NCBI GenBank assembly: GCA_038246645.1
Contig: JBBRVS010000254.1
Coordinates: 1-7,117 of the forward strand
DNA from: JAHCHG01 sp038246645
GTDB lineage: Bacteria; Acidobacteriota; Blastocatellia; Pyrinomonadales; Pyrinomonadaceae
DNA length: 7,117 nt
Direction of reading: 5' to 3'
Each line of letters begins with the position of its first letter. Positions within the stretch are counted from its first letter, which is position 1. The notes under the pieces are model-generated. The model ran no database searches, had not been told where the DNA came from, and worked only from the letters and a program-made list of their open reading frames with translations. Of this stretch, positions 1 to 6,696 are shown piece by piece. Made by a program: the position numbers and the translations under genes.

Positions 1-249
1 ACTCTCAACCAAAAAAAATTTAATTCTTCGGGGTCCAACCCGCGGTTTTACTCCCCCGCTCCCCCCCCCAGTTTTTCCAGCGGGGGCGGCGAAGCGGGGA
101 ATAATATCGCCGTTTCGGGCGGCTAAACCGAAATATTGCAAATTGGGGCATGTTATTTAATCTTTTTTACTAAGTCCTGACCATAACCCAACTTTATAAA
201 TTGTTATATTTATGATTTTTAGCATTCATCAAATATCCGCCCAAGCCCG
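1..249. other. Non-coding left flank with G/C-rich inverted repeats
   Basis: No gene is supported here; the stretch lies downstream of the minus-strand oxidoreductase gene. It holds a nine-C run at 61-69 and an 8-bp perfect inverted repeat, CCCCCGCT at 53-60 with AGCGGGGG at 79-86. A second copy of the right arm, AGCGGGG at 93-99, could pair with the same left arm, so two mutually exclusive foldings are possible. A further 6-bp stem is TTTCGG at 113-118 with CCGAAA at 128-133. The G/C-rich block (about 31-133) contrasts sharply with the AT-rich sequence on both sides and looks like an interspersed repeat unit, but only one copy is in the window. None of the stems is followed by a convincing T-run on the minus strand, so I do not call it a terminator. 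Confidence 0.5.
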
Positions 250-828
250 TTATCCATTCTTTTCGCCTAATTTTTCAATTTCCTTAATCCATTGTTTTCT
301 CTTTTTATCATCTGACGATTTGATGGGTGCGAAAGAAGTTATCCTAACCGGATTTATCCCACAAAATCCTAAAATTCCTTTTTTCATCGAATTGTGTCCG
401 GGGCTTCTAAAAATTAGCCAATAATACCATTTGGGCGTATCCATAGTTACAATAAGTCTGGCTGATCGACCTTTTAATAACCCGTCCCAAAGCGGAGAAT
501 TATCCCGATATTTGAAGGCAAAATTCGGAAGAAAAACCCTGTCAATAAAACCTTTTAACAGAGCGGGATAAGTTCCCCACCAATTAGGATAGACAAATAC
601 CAAGTGGTCGGCATCTAATATATCCCTCTGTGCTTGTAATAAATCAGGCTCTAATTCACTTACTTTTCTATATCCGAAAGTCAAAATCGGGTTGAAGTCT
701 AAATCAACAAGATTGATTAGTTTACAATCTGCTCCGGTCAATTCCGCTCCCTTTTTGTAGCTTTCCGCTAAAGCAAAACACAGGCTTTCTTTGTCAGGAT
801 GACCGTTAATAATTAGTGTTTTTTTCAT
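250..828 (-). CDS. NAD(P)H dehydrogenase (quinone) / flavodoxin-fold oxidoreductase
   Basis: A 192-residue protein of the Flavodoxin_2 family (NQO1 / MdaB / KefF-like), expected to be a cytoplasmic FMN or FAD enzyme passing two electrons from NAD(P)H to quinones or other electrophiles. Visible hallmarks are the N-terminal beta strand and phosphate-binding loop TLIINGHPDKESL (residues 4-16), the motif YPNWWGTYPALLKGFIDRV (80-98) that contacts the isoalloxazine ring, and TMDTPKWYYW (128-137). Length is normal for the family. The ATG has no good Shine-Dalgarno upstream; it overlaps in an ATGA arrangement the stop codon (825-827) of a short upstream ORF starting at 959, so translational coupling may drive it. 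The nitroreductase-fold gene lies just upstream on the same strand. Substrate cannot be told from sequence, so no gene symbol is given. Confidence 0.9.
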   Translation of the reverse strand: MKKTLIINGHPDKESLCFALAESYKKGAELTGADCKLINLVDLDFNPILTFGYRKVSELEPDLLQAQRDILDADHLVFVYPNWWGTYPALLKGFIDRVFLPNFAFKYRDNSPLWDGLLKGRSARLIVTMDTPKWYYWLIFRSPGHNSMKKGILGFCGINPVRITSFAPIKSSDDKKRKQWIKEIEKLGEKNG

Positions 829-959
829 CTAAATTTGCACCGTAGGTTGTTGTAGGAAATTGCTTCTGAGCTAATCCCGTTGGCGAAAATATACCCGCGA
901 TACTCAGACTTAAAGCTGTGAAAAAATAGGAAAAGAGATGCCAATAATTTTGACTTCAT
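806..959 (-). pseudogene. Frameshifted signal-peptide ORF (remnant of a secreted protein or leader ORF)
   Basis: An ATG at 957-959, 5 nt after the nitroreductase stop codon, begins MKSKLLASLFLFF. At a run of six A on the plus strand (921-926, T6 in the mRNA) the frame breaks. As written, the ORF continues for 44 codons and stops at 825-827, overlapping the oxidoreductase start codon. If one T is dropped, the frame instead reads TALSLSIAGIFSPTGLAQKQ and on to a stop at 806-808, giving a 50-residue peptide with a textbook Sec signal: basic N-terminus, long hydrophobic core, and a likely cleavage site after GLA (residue 30). This suggests the 5' end of a secreted-protein gene that lost its body and now abuts the oxidoreductase. 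A sequencing error in the homopolymer, or a coupling leader ORF, are alternatives. The family of the lost body is not recognisable. Confidence 0.5.
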
Positions 960-964
960 AAATT

Positions 965-2080
965 TTATCTTCGCAAAAACCACTCAACAGGTCGCCTTAA
1001 TGAAACCGGTGGCGGATAATTTTTCAAATATCCGGCGCGCAAAATAAATTGAATATTTTCACTGATTCCGATTGATTGATTGAGCGTTTCCCTCGTTGCA
1101 GTCTCTTCCAAAATCTGCGTCATCGGATGAATAGCGATATTTTTTTCGCGCGCTTTCAGAAAAATTCTTTCCATTCTTCTGCCTGTTTCGAGCAGCGTTT
1201 CGACCGTCTCGTCTTTGCTCGTCATCAAAATCCAGCCCGCCGAGTGCGAAATCTGCGTTCTGACTTTATCAAGACCCTTCTCACGAAAATCTTTGGTCAT
1301 CACACTGTCTTTGTCGTAAAAATTTCTGACCAGCCAACCCGCGAAACCTTCGATTTCCAAACTCGCCGTCGTCAATCCGTCGCGGAATTTTTCGGCATCC
1401 GCGCTTGAAAATCTGATCCATTCGGCTAACTCTTTCTGCGCCGCGTCACGATACGTTTGCAGGCGATTGGCTTCGACGGTTTGCTCGTTTAGAAATTGAC
1501 TTTCCTTGCTTGCGGCAGGCAAATAATGCAAGAATTCAGAGTTTGAATCGGAGAGAAAATCAAGGTCTTCTTTTTTCAAGACATCGTTTAAGAAACCCGA
1601 ACGAACGGTTCGACGATTTTTAATTTTTTCGCTGTCGAACGCATTTTTTGATTCGGCTTTGGCAAGTTTGACTTCTAAAACCCGCTCGCCTTGATTAGTC
1701 GCCGCCAACAAATTCCAGTTGCAATCGTAACCAAACGAACCTGCGGCGTATTCGAGATTTTGAATAAATGCGCCGATGGACAAAATCGTTTCTCTCTGAT
1801 TCGGGTCAACGGCAGGCAGCCAACGGCTTTTGTCGTTGCCGACAATCCAATGATACGGCTCAAGATATTGAACTAACCACGGCTGCGTGTTGTGACCGCT
1901 CGGCGCGAGCGAGGCGAGAAACAAAATTTCCTTTTCGTCGGGCTTGAGAATTTCGTCGGCAGCTTGCGGCGATTTCAGATCAACCCGCGAAAGGTTGCTT
2001 TTGTCGCTCAATAAATAAGCTGTTGTTCCGGCAGCTAAAACAACTCCGCCCGCGATTCCGATAAATTGCCGTCTCTCCAT
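965..2080 (-). CDS. Tat-signal nitroreductase-fold (Acg-like) FMN oxidoreductase
   Basis: A 371-residue protein starting MERRQFIGIAGG, a twin-arginine type leader (RR at 3-4, hydrophobic stretch about 6-24), so it is probably exported folded or anchored at the outer face of the inner membrane. The mature part matches the nitroreductase-like superfamily, especially the long two-repeat Acg form: LAPSGHNTQPW (58-68) with its FMN-phosphate-type contacts, RRTVR (156-160), and the C-terminal RAGYLKNYPPPVSLRRPVEW (348-367). Acg-like proteins bind FMN, but catalysis is poorly defined and some may sequester flavin, so the substrate is unknown. The start is supported by AGAGGT at 2086-2091, five bases before the ATG. 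It lies 63 nt downstream of the amidohydrolase gene, and a short leader-like ORF and an NAD(P)H oxidoreductase follow it. A soluble nitroreductase is less likely given the leader. Confidence 0.85.
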   Translation of the reverse strand: MERRQFIGIAGGVVLAAGTTAYLLSDKSNLSRVDLKSPQAADEILKPDEKEILFLASLAPSGHNTQPWLVQYLEPYHWIVGNDKSRWLPAVDPNQRETILSIGAFIQNLEYAAGSFGYDCNWNLLAATNQGERVLEVKLAKAESKNAFDSEKIKNRRTVRSGFLNDVLKKEDLDFLSDSNSEFLHYLPAASKESQFLNEQTVEANRLQTYRDAAQKELAEWIRFSSADAEKFRDGLTTASLEIEGFAGWLVRNFYDKDSVMTKDFREKGLDKVRTQISHSAGWILMTSKDETVETLLETGRRMERIFLKAREKNIAIHPMTQILEETATRETLNQSIGISENIQFILRAGYLKNYPPPVSLRRPVEWFLRR

Positions 2081-2143
2081 AAATGACCTCTTATTTCAAG
2101 AAATGTAATCCCTGTTTCGGCAAAGAAAATATAATTTGAAGTA

Positions 2144-3601
2144 TTATTTCTGTTCTTCGCGCCCGGCTTTCTTTTCCGTATCACTCAAAAGTCTGTCGAG
2201 TGTATCACGGTCGAGAAGTTTTCCTCGTAAAATCACCGCATTGACTCGGCGAATATTTTTAATATCTTCGAGCGGATTTGCATCGAGCAGAACCAGATCG
2301 GCGACGAAACCTTTTTTGACTTTGCCGAATTCATTTTCTTTTCCTAAAAATTTCGCCGGATTTATCGTTGCGGTTTGCAATGCCTCGCTCGGCGTAAATT
2401 TTGCATCCGTTGAATATCGTTCGATTTCGTTAAGAATCGAATAGCCGTGAAAGATATAAGGATTAATCCAAGCTGCGTCAGAACCTGCCAAAATGCGGAC
2501 ACCTTTGCGTTTAAGAATTTCCAATAGTTTCAAATCCAGTTCATAGGCTTGCTTGACGAAAGCCCGATCTTCATCCGTATAGGCTTGACGGCGACGGTCG
2601 GATTCGCTCCATTGATTGCGAATTTCGGTTGGGACGGAGCGAAAACGCGGATCTGTTGCAACCGGGTCTTTGCCTTGATAAAAATCCGTAACAACAATCG
2701 TCGGCGTCACGAACATATTATTTTTCGCCATTTGTGCGGCAAGTTGTTCGCATTTTTGCCAATTAATATCAAGAATTTGCCTGTTATGTTTGCGGAAACT
2801 TTTAAACAAACCCTGTAAATCGCCCGAAGCGATAATCTCCGCTCGGTCGGCAACAACTTCTTCCTCTTTGCTCGAACACCCAAGCAAAACGCTGTCAATA
2901 TGATCAACAATTTTGTGTCCGGCATTTATTGCCTGCGGCATAGTTACACCGTTCGGAATATGACCGATGAGCGGAACATTTCGTTTTTTTGCCACGTCCG
3001 CTACGCCCAAATACGCATCGAGCGGCAGAAGCGAATAAGTCTTCAAATATTGCCAACCTTCATCAAGCAGCTTGTTTGCTTCGCGGATTCCTTCTTCCCG
3101 GGTTTTGGCGATTCTCAAACCTTGCCACGCTCCCGGAGGTCCGTCAACGATTGCTCCGGTCAAAATTATTCGCGGACTAATCACCTCGTTTTGTTCGACC
3201 GAATCCGCTATCGGCTTCAATTCGGCGAACGGGCGAAAAGAACCTAAATCACGAATGCCTGTAATTCCGTTCACTACATAAAGCGGCAATGAAAATTTAT
3301 CTTCTTCCGGCAAAGCAAGCGCGTGAACGTGAAAATCCCAAAGCCCGGGCATCAGAAATTTGCCCGCTCCACTAATTGTTTTGAGATTAGTTTGGTTATC
3401 GCTTGAGCGAGTAATTTTTGAAATTTTACCGTTTTCAATAAAGACATCACGGTTTGCCAAAACCTTTCCCTTTTCAACATCTACGACATTTACATTACTT
3501 ATTACAAACGGCGCGGTTTGAGCGGTTGATTTTGAAGCTATGACAAAAATGATGCTGAAAATCGTTAATAAATAACCTAAATTAAGTGTTAAGTTTTTCA
3601 T
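2144..3601 (-). CDS. Exported amidohydrolase family protein (imidazolonepropionase/prolidase-like)
   Basis: A 485-residue metal-dependent hydrolase of the amidohydrolase superfamily. Residues 1-28 form a Sec signal (hydrophobic core 9-22, STAQ at 25-28), so the enzyme should act in the periplasm or outside the cell. Metal-site elements appear in order: DFHVH with H91 and H93, K187 in YLKTY (the probable carboxylated lysine), H214 in GHIPNG, H234 in VDHID, and D375 in LAGSDAAW. The C-terminal GFVADLVLLDANPL (431-444) is the usual composite beta-domain segment. All catalytic positions are present, so it is probably active; related proteins cleave dipeptides or cyclic amides, but the substrate is not deducible. 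The ATG has GGGAG at 3608-3612 as ribosome binding site and overlaps the end of the GerW-like gene by 20 nt, implying translational coupling. Confidence 0.92.
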   Translation of the reverse strand: MKNLTLNLGYLLTIFSIIFVIASKSTAQTAPFVISNVNVVDVEKGKVLANRDVFIENGKISKITRSSDNQTNLKTISGAGKFLMPGLWDFHVHALALPEEDKFSLPLYVVNGITGIRDLGSFRPFAELKPIADSVEQNEVISPRIILTGAIVDGPPGAWQGLRIAKTREEGIREANKLLDEGWQYLKTYSLLPLDAYLGVADVAKKRNVPLIGHIPNGVTMPQAINAGHKIVDHIDSVLLGCSSKEEEVVADRAEIIASGDLQGLFKSFRKHNRQILDINWQKCEQLAAQMAKNNMFVTPTIVVTDFYQGKDPVATDPRFRSVPTEIRNQWSESDRRRQAYTDEDRAFVKQAYELDLKLLEILKRKGVRILAGSDAAWINPYIFHGYSILNEIERYSTDAKFTPSEALQTATINPAKFLGKENEFGKVKKGFVADLVLLDANPLEDIKNIRRVNAVILRGKLLDRDTLDRLLSDTEKKAGREEQK

Positions 3602-3986
3602 TTTTTTCTCCCTTTGTTCGTTTAAATAATTGCATTATTCCGAAGACGCTGAGGAAAATTATCGGCGTAGTTACAGCAATCACCGGCAGTAACATCAGCC
3701 AATCACGAGTGGGGCGAAAGTGTGTTTTACCATCTTTTATTTCGATATATCCAACCGGAGTTAAAGCTACGCCGCCGCCGCCGCCGCTGCCTTCTTCGTT
3801 CTCATTTTTTCCGCTACCGCCGCCGAAAGCGTAAGCGGCTTTGGCAACGGGAATGACCGTCACGCCGTCACGCTCAACAGGCTCGGCATAGATATATTTT
3901 GCATTGGCGGTAATTCCCAGCCTCTGTGCCAAACTTTCAACAAAATTTTCCTTATTTTCGTTTATGATTTCTTTTTGATCTTTCAT
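3582..3986 (-). CDS. GerW/YtfJ-like protein with C-terminal membrane anchor
   Basis: A 134-residue protein resembling the GerW (YtfJ, PF09579) family. Residues 31-83 carry the family core: YIYAEPVERDGVTVIPVAKAA (31-51), a glycine-rich loop (FGGGSG at 54-59 and a poly-Gly run at 66-72), then VALTPVGYIEIKDG (73-86). Unlike the Bacillus spore protein, it has a hydrophobic segment at about 96-120 followed by a lysine-rich tail (FKRTKGEKNEK), so it looks tail-anchored in the inner membrane. In spore formers YtfJ affects germination; homologues in non-sporulating bacteria have no known job, and no other sporulation gene is seen here. The ATG has AGGAGT at 3991-3996, well spaced. It lies 22 nt after the CPBP-hydrolase stop and overlaps the amidohydrolase start by 20 nt, so it sits within an operon. 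The Gly codons form a GCC repeat on the plus strand. Confidence 0.82.
   Translation of the reverse strand: MKDQKEIINENKENFVESLAQRLGITANAKYIYAEPVERDGVTVIPVAKAAYAFGGGSGKNENEEGSGGGGGVALTPVGYIEIKDGKTHFRPTRDWLMLLPVIAVTTPIIFLSVFGIMQLFKRTKGEKNEKLNT
3771..3785. repeat. (GCC)5 trinucleotide tract inside the GerW-like gene
   Basis: Five perfect GCC units on the plus strand (GGC on the coding strand) encode five consecutive glycines in the glycine-rich loop of the GerW-like protein, followed by the related GCT. A trinucleotide tract can gain or lose units without breaking the frame, so loop length may vary between strains. Confidence 0.7.
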
Positions 3987-4008
3987 TTTTACTCCTTGCC
4001 GTTTTATG

Positions 4009-5829
4009 TCAGTCTGCCAGGTCAGCAGTTCCGTTTAGCACATCCTTTAACATAATTTCTTTTACTTTTTCCGGTTCTTCAAATATCGGACTGTGAGCTG
4101 ATTCTTTGAACGTATAAAATCCTTTAACCGGAGCTTGCAACTCCCTCAAATATTCTTTTGCCAATGTGGAGGAAACCGTGTAATCGTAAACACCGCCGAA
4201 GAAATAGACCGGAATCTCCAACTTCGGCACCTCGATCATCAGGTTTGTTGACAGTACTTCGCTCCAAAGTGAGTGAACGCCCGAATGAGATTTGCCCGCC
4301 CAAAAATTATATTTTTCCCGTAAGGTGTAATCTCTGCACAGTAAAGACGGTATAAATATTCCTGTGATTACCGATTTCATATTGTGTGTTGTGCCAATTC
4401 CCAGACTATGCATCGCCTTATCTCGCAGTTTGAGGTATTTGTCAGGTGTAATATCTGTTACCGGAGCGTTCTCCAACTTTCGCACCATTTTTTTGTTCCC
4501 GATCAACTTATATTCCTTGAGCATATATTCGTGTGCAAGCTGTTCAGATTTAAGCTGATTCGATATTTGAGCCACGCCAATATAAGCGTGGAAAAATTCA
4601 GGTGCTTTTTTTGCCGCTTGTATGCCGATAAAACTTCCGCCTGAATGAGCCATCAGATAAATTTTGTTTTTATTGAATCGGTTGCGTAAATAATTTGTTA
4701 CTTCCAATGTATCGGCGACCATTTGCTCTAAGGTTATCGAAGCAGTTGAAATGTTGGAGTCAAAAGAAATTCCCGAGCCGCGTTGTTCCCACCAAACTAC
4801 GGTAAAATAATCCTCAAGTCCGGTAGGGTTTTTCTGACTAAGGAAATATAAAGGCATTCCCCCGTGAAGAATAAGCAACACAGGATGCTTTTCATCTTTG
4901 CTTTTTATAAACATTCCTTGTTTTACGCCATTGATGGTCTTAAAAGTTTTTTCTGAAATGCTGCCGATAATCGGATCTCCGAATTCATCGAGATAAGGCT
5001 CAGGTTGACCATTGCTATATGCGAATTGTATTGATCCTAATTCACATGGAATTACTTCGGTTGCTGCACCTTCTTTGGTGAACATCGTATTGCGATTTAA
5101 TATGACAACGATAATTGCCGCCGCTACGAAGAATATTGTGTCGTAAGGATGCGCATCAGGAAAAATAGGATTGTTAAGTTGAAAATGAAATAGCGCGGGG
5201 AGCAAAATGCTTCCGCCGGATGCGTTAAATATAGGCGTAACGATCAAACTAACTGCAACTGAGGCGATAAAAAACGGAGCAAAAGACCAACCGCTCTGCG
5301 GTGTTCCGCCAATAACAAATGCAGGAATATGCCAGATTCCCCAAATAATTCCCAAGATCAATCCCGACCAAAATGGTACAAATCTTTGTTGAAGCAAAGG
5401 CAGAGCAACTCCACGCCAGCCGAATTCTTCAACCGGTCCGATAACCGCAGTTGTCGCCAATGCGGTAAGCAAAGGAACCAGTGAAAATTCAATCGGTTGT
5501 TCATACAGATTTCCTTTCAGAGCCGCTCCGCTATAAAAAAGAACCGGAATTCCGGTTAATAAAAACAGATACCAAATCAGCGAAACCCTCCACAGCAAAA
5601 GCCTTGATAGAAAGCGTTTTAATCCATTGAAACCTGCCCGATACAAAACCAAAGAAAACGCCGCAATTGCCGGAGCATAAACCGCCAAAACAAACAAGGG
5701 ATTCGTCATACTCACTTCACCAAATACATTTTTTATTTCTTCGGGGAAGAAAAACATCAATGCGGTGATGCTCCAAGTCAAACCGAAAGCAATTGCTAAA
5801 AATGATTTTAGTGATCTGGTGGTTAACAT
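4009..5829 (-). CDS. CPBP-family intramembrane protease fused to an S33-like alpha/beta hydrolase
   Basis: A 606-residue two-domain protein. Residues 1-248 are a multi-pass CPBP (CAAX protease / Abi, Rce1-like) domain with about seven membrane segments and the catalytic motifs EEFGWRG (E134, E135, R139), H167 in IWHIPAF, and N202 plus H215-x3-N219, all intact. After a linker of about 50 residues, residues 300-600 form an alpha/beta hydrolase: HGG oxyanion loop (322-324), VVWWEQRGSG (344-353), nucleophile S396 in AHSGG, D549 in GGVYD, and H579 in SAHS. The hydrolase resembles proline-iminopeptidase-like (S33) enzymes. It would be tethered to the membrane, giving two hydrolytic activities in one chain; substrates are unknown. 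The start has only a purine-rich GAAGAA upstream, 54 nt after the PPOX ORF. No stop interrupts the linker, so this is a real single ORF unless an assembly artefact joined two genes. Confidence 0.88.
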   Translation of the reverse strand: MLTTRSLKSFLAIAFGLTWSITALMFFFPEEIKNVFGEVSMTNPLFVLAVYAPAIAAFSLVLYRAGFNGLKRFLSRLLLWRVSLIWYLFLLTGIPVLFYSGAALKGNLYEQPIEFSLVPLLTALATTAVIGPVEEFGWRGVALPLLQQRFVPFWSGLILGIIWGIWHIPAFVIGGTPQSGWSFAPFFIASVAVSLIVTPIFNASGGSILLPALFHFQLNNPIFPDAHPYDTIFFVAAAIIVVILNRNTMFTKEGAATEVIPCELGSIQFAYSNGQPEPYLDEFGDPIIGSISEKTFKTINGVKQGMFIKSKDEKHPVLLILHGGMPLYFLSQKNPTGLEDYFTVVWWEQRGSGISFDSNISTASITLEQMVADTLEVTNYLRNRFNKNKIYLMAHSGGSFIGIQAAKKAPEFFHAYIGVAQISNQLKSEQLAHEYMLKEYKLIGNKKMVRKLENAPVTDITPDKYLKLRDKAMHSLGIGTTHNMKSVITGIFIPSLLCRDYTLREKYNFWAGKSHSGVHSLWSEVLSTNLMIEVPKLEIPVYFFGGVYDYTVSSTLAKEYLRELQAPVKGFYTFKESAHSPIFEEPEKVKEIMLKDVLNGTADLAD

Positions 5830-5883
5830 TTTTTTCTTCTTTTTCTCTAAAATTGCCTTGATTTCTATGACACCAAAAAATCA

Positions 5884-6153
5884 TCAATATTGAATCCAGC
5901 GCTGGCTAAAAATGCTGTGACTCCCGACGAGAACCCGACTTTGTAAATTAATTTCTTCATCTTTAATTACCTGACTTTGCCGGTTTTTTCGCACTCGGTT
6001 TATGACACAAACATAAATTTCCTCTTCGTAAAACAGATAATTGATTGGCACGATATCCGGTTCGCCGCCGGGAAGCGGGCAACCGAGATGCCCGAATTGT
6101 TGCTCTTGAAGGAGTTTCCGCGCCGCCTTTTCGTCTAAAATTTTGATTGTCAT
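5884..6153 (-). CDS. Truncated pyridoxamine-5'-phosphate-oxidase-fold protein (probably degenerate)
   Basis: An 89-residue ORF whose first 47 residues look like the start of a PPOX-type flavin-binding protein (Pyridox_ox_2 group): TIKILDEKAARKLL, FGHLGCPLPGGEPDIVPINYLFYEEEIYV. Family members are usually about 140-150 residues and continue with a split-barrel strand of the type HSLPGKK. Here the same frame turns into INRVRKNRQ, whereas the +1 frame from residue 49 reads CHKPSAKK, a better match, before a stop. The original frame then resumes family-like sequence at QVIKDEEINLQSRVLV. This points to small indels, and the last third of the domain is absent, since the next gene starts 54 nt after the stop. 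FMN binding is doubtful. The start lies 12 nt after the DUF5676 stop with no strong ribosome binding site, as in an operon. A shortened functional protein cannot be excluded. Confidence 0.65.
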   Translation of the reverse strand: MTIKILDEKAARKLLQEQQFGHLGCPLPGGEPDIVPINYLFYEEEIYVCVINRVRKNRQSQVIKDEEINLQSRVLVGSHSIFSQRWIQY

Positions 6154-6165
6154 TTGTTTCTGTCG

Positions 6166-6444
6166 TTACGGTAATTTCACGTTCGATTTTTCAATCAGAT
6201 AATTGTAGATTTCAGCGATCATTTTGCCGGTCAAACCCGCGCCGGACATCACGATACAGAGACCAAGGAGAAATTTCACCAGCGGCGGAATCAGGTCGAA
6301 ATTCGTAAAATCCGTGTAACCGAAATCGCCGCTTATATTTATCGCTAAAATCAGTAATAAAAAGACGCTCCCGCTGTAAATCGTCCACATAACGGCGGCG
6401 GCGATTGCGCCTGCCCAACCTAAAATTTTCGGATCAATTTTCAC
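6166..6444 (-). CDS. DUF5676-family small membrane protein (GTG start)
   Basis: A 92-residue protein beginning VKIDPKILGWAGAIAAAVMW, a typical opening of the DUF5676 family of small membrane proteins of unknown function. Two hydrophobic stretches are seen, at about 8-36 and 52-77, separated by a short acidic/aromatic loop (GDFGYTDFTNFD), and it ends IAEIYNYLIEKSNVKLP. The reading frame stays open upstream to a TTG at 6586-6588 (140 residues), but that extension is arginine-rich and lacks family similarity. The GTG at 6442-6444 is preceded by a perfect AGGAGG five bases upstream, which decides the start. It is the first recognisable gene of the codirectional run and is followed 12 nt later by the PPOX-like ORF. 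Two membrane helices fit the family. Its role here cannot be named. Confidence 0.78.
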   Translation of the reverse strand: MKIDPKILGWAGAIAAAVMWTIYSGSVFLLLILAINISGDFGYTDFTNFDLIPPLVKFLLGLCIVMSGAGLTGKMIAEIYNYLIEKSNVKLP

Positions 6445-6449
6445 GTTCG

Positions 6450-6455
6450 CCTCCT
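6450..6455 (-). promoter_or_regulatory. AGGAGG ribosome binding site deciding the GTG start
   Basis: A perfect AGGAGG on the minus strand sits five bases (CGAAC) before the GTG at 6444. The competing TTG at 6588 has only AT-rich sequence upstream. This makes the 92-residue DUF5676 product the likely one. Confidence 0.75.
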
Positions 6456-6588
6456 GTCTGGCAAATCTCAATCGCAAGCGACGTGCCTTAATTGAAAAAG
6501 CCGTAATAGCGGGTTTTTGTTTGCAGATAAAAAGGTGTCTGCGGAGATTTCCACGATTTTCCGCGAAATTTTTCAGAGCTTCGACCAA

Positions 6589-6604
6589 TATATTTTAAAA
6601 TATA
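6589..6604. repeat. 16-bp perfect palindrome, candidate operator
   Basis: TATATTTTAAAATATA reads identically on both strands, and its position between two divergent transcription units suits a dimeric regulator or a two-way promoter. AT-rich palindromes also arise by chance in AT-rich spacers, so the regulatory role is inferred. Confidence 0.4.
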
Positions 6605-6624
6605 AAACCGCAAGTCTTTATCAG

Positions 6625-6657
6625 GCTGAATTCTCTAAAGGAATAGAGATTGCTCAG
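6625..6657 (+). repeat. Imperfect inverted repeat upstream of the small ORF
   Basis: CTGA-AT-TCTCTA-AAGGAA-TAGAGA-TTGC-TCAG can fold into a two-step hairpin (6-bp inner stem, 4-bp outer stem, small internal loop). If transcribed toward the 6711 ORF it would lie in the 5' leader, about 53 bases before its ATG. It may be a leader structure or an operator. No T-run follows, so it is not a terminator. Confidence 0.35.
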
Positions 6658-6696
6658 GGTTATTAAATAATGGGGTTTTGCAAATAATAAATGAAA

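Noticed and set aside
53..99. Intrinsic terminator for the minus-strand oxidoreductase gene
   Set aside because: The stems lie about 150 nt past the stop and no T-run follows on the minus strand at the right distance.
212..424. Plus-strand 70-codon open frame
   Set aside because: It overlaps the 3' end of the well-supported oxidoreductase gene on the opposite strand and has no family features or ribosome binding site.
1076..1408. Plus-strand 110-codon open frame
   Set aside because: It is antisense to the nitroreductase-fold gene, has shadow-like composition, and shows no recognisable domain.
2136..2444. Plus-strand 102-codon open frame
   Set aside because: It is antisense to the amidohydrolase; its serine/phenylalanine-rich sequence is the complement of a coding frame.
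2900..3281. Several overlapping plus-strand open frames (up to 115 codons)
   Set aside because: All lie antisense within the amidohydrolase, whose catalytic motifs are intact, and none has a start signal.
6445..6588. N-terminal extension of the DUF5676 frame to a TTG start (140 residues in total)
   Set aside because: There is no ribosome binding site at the TTG and the extension is arginine-rich and unlike the family, whereas the GTG at 6444 has a perfect AGGAGG.
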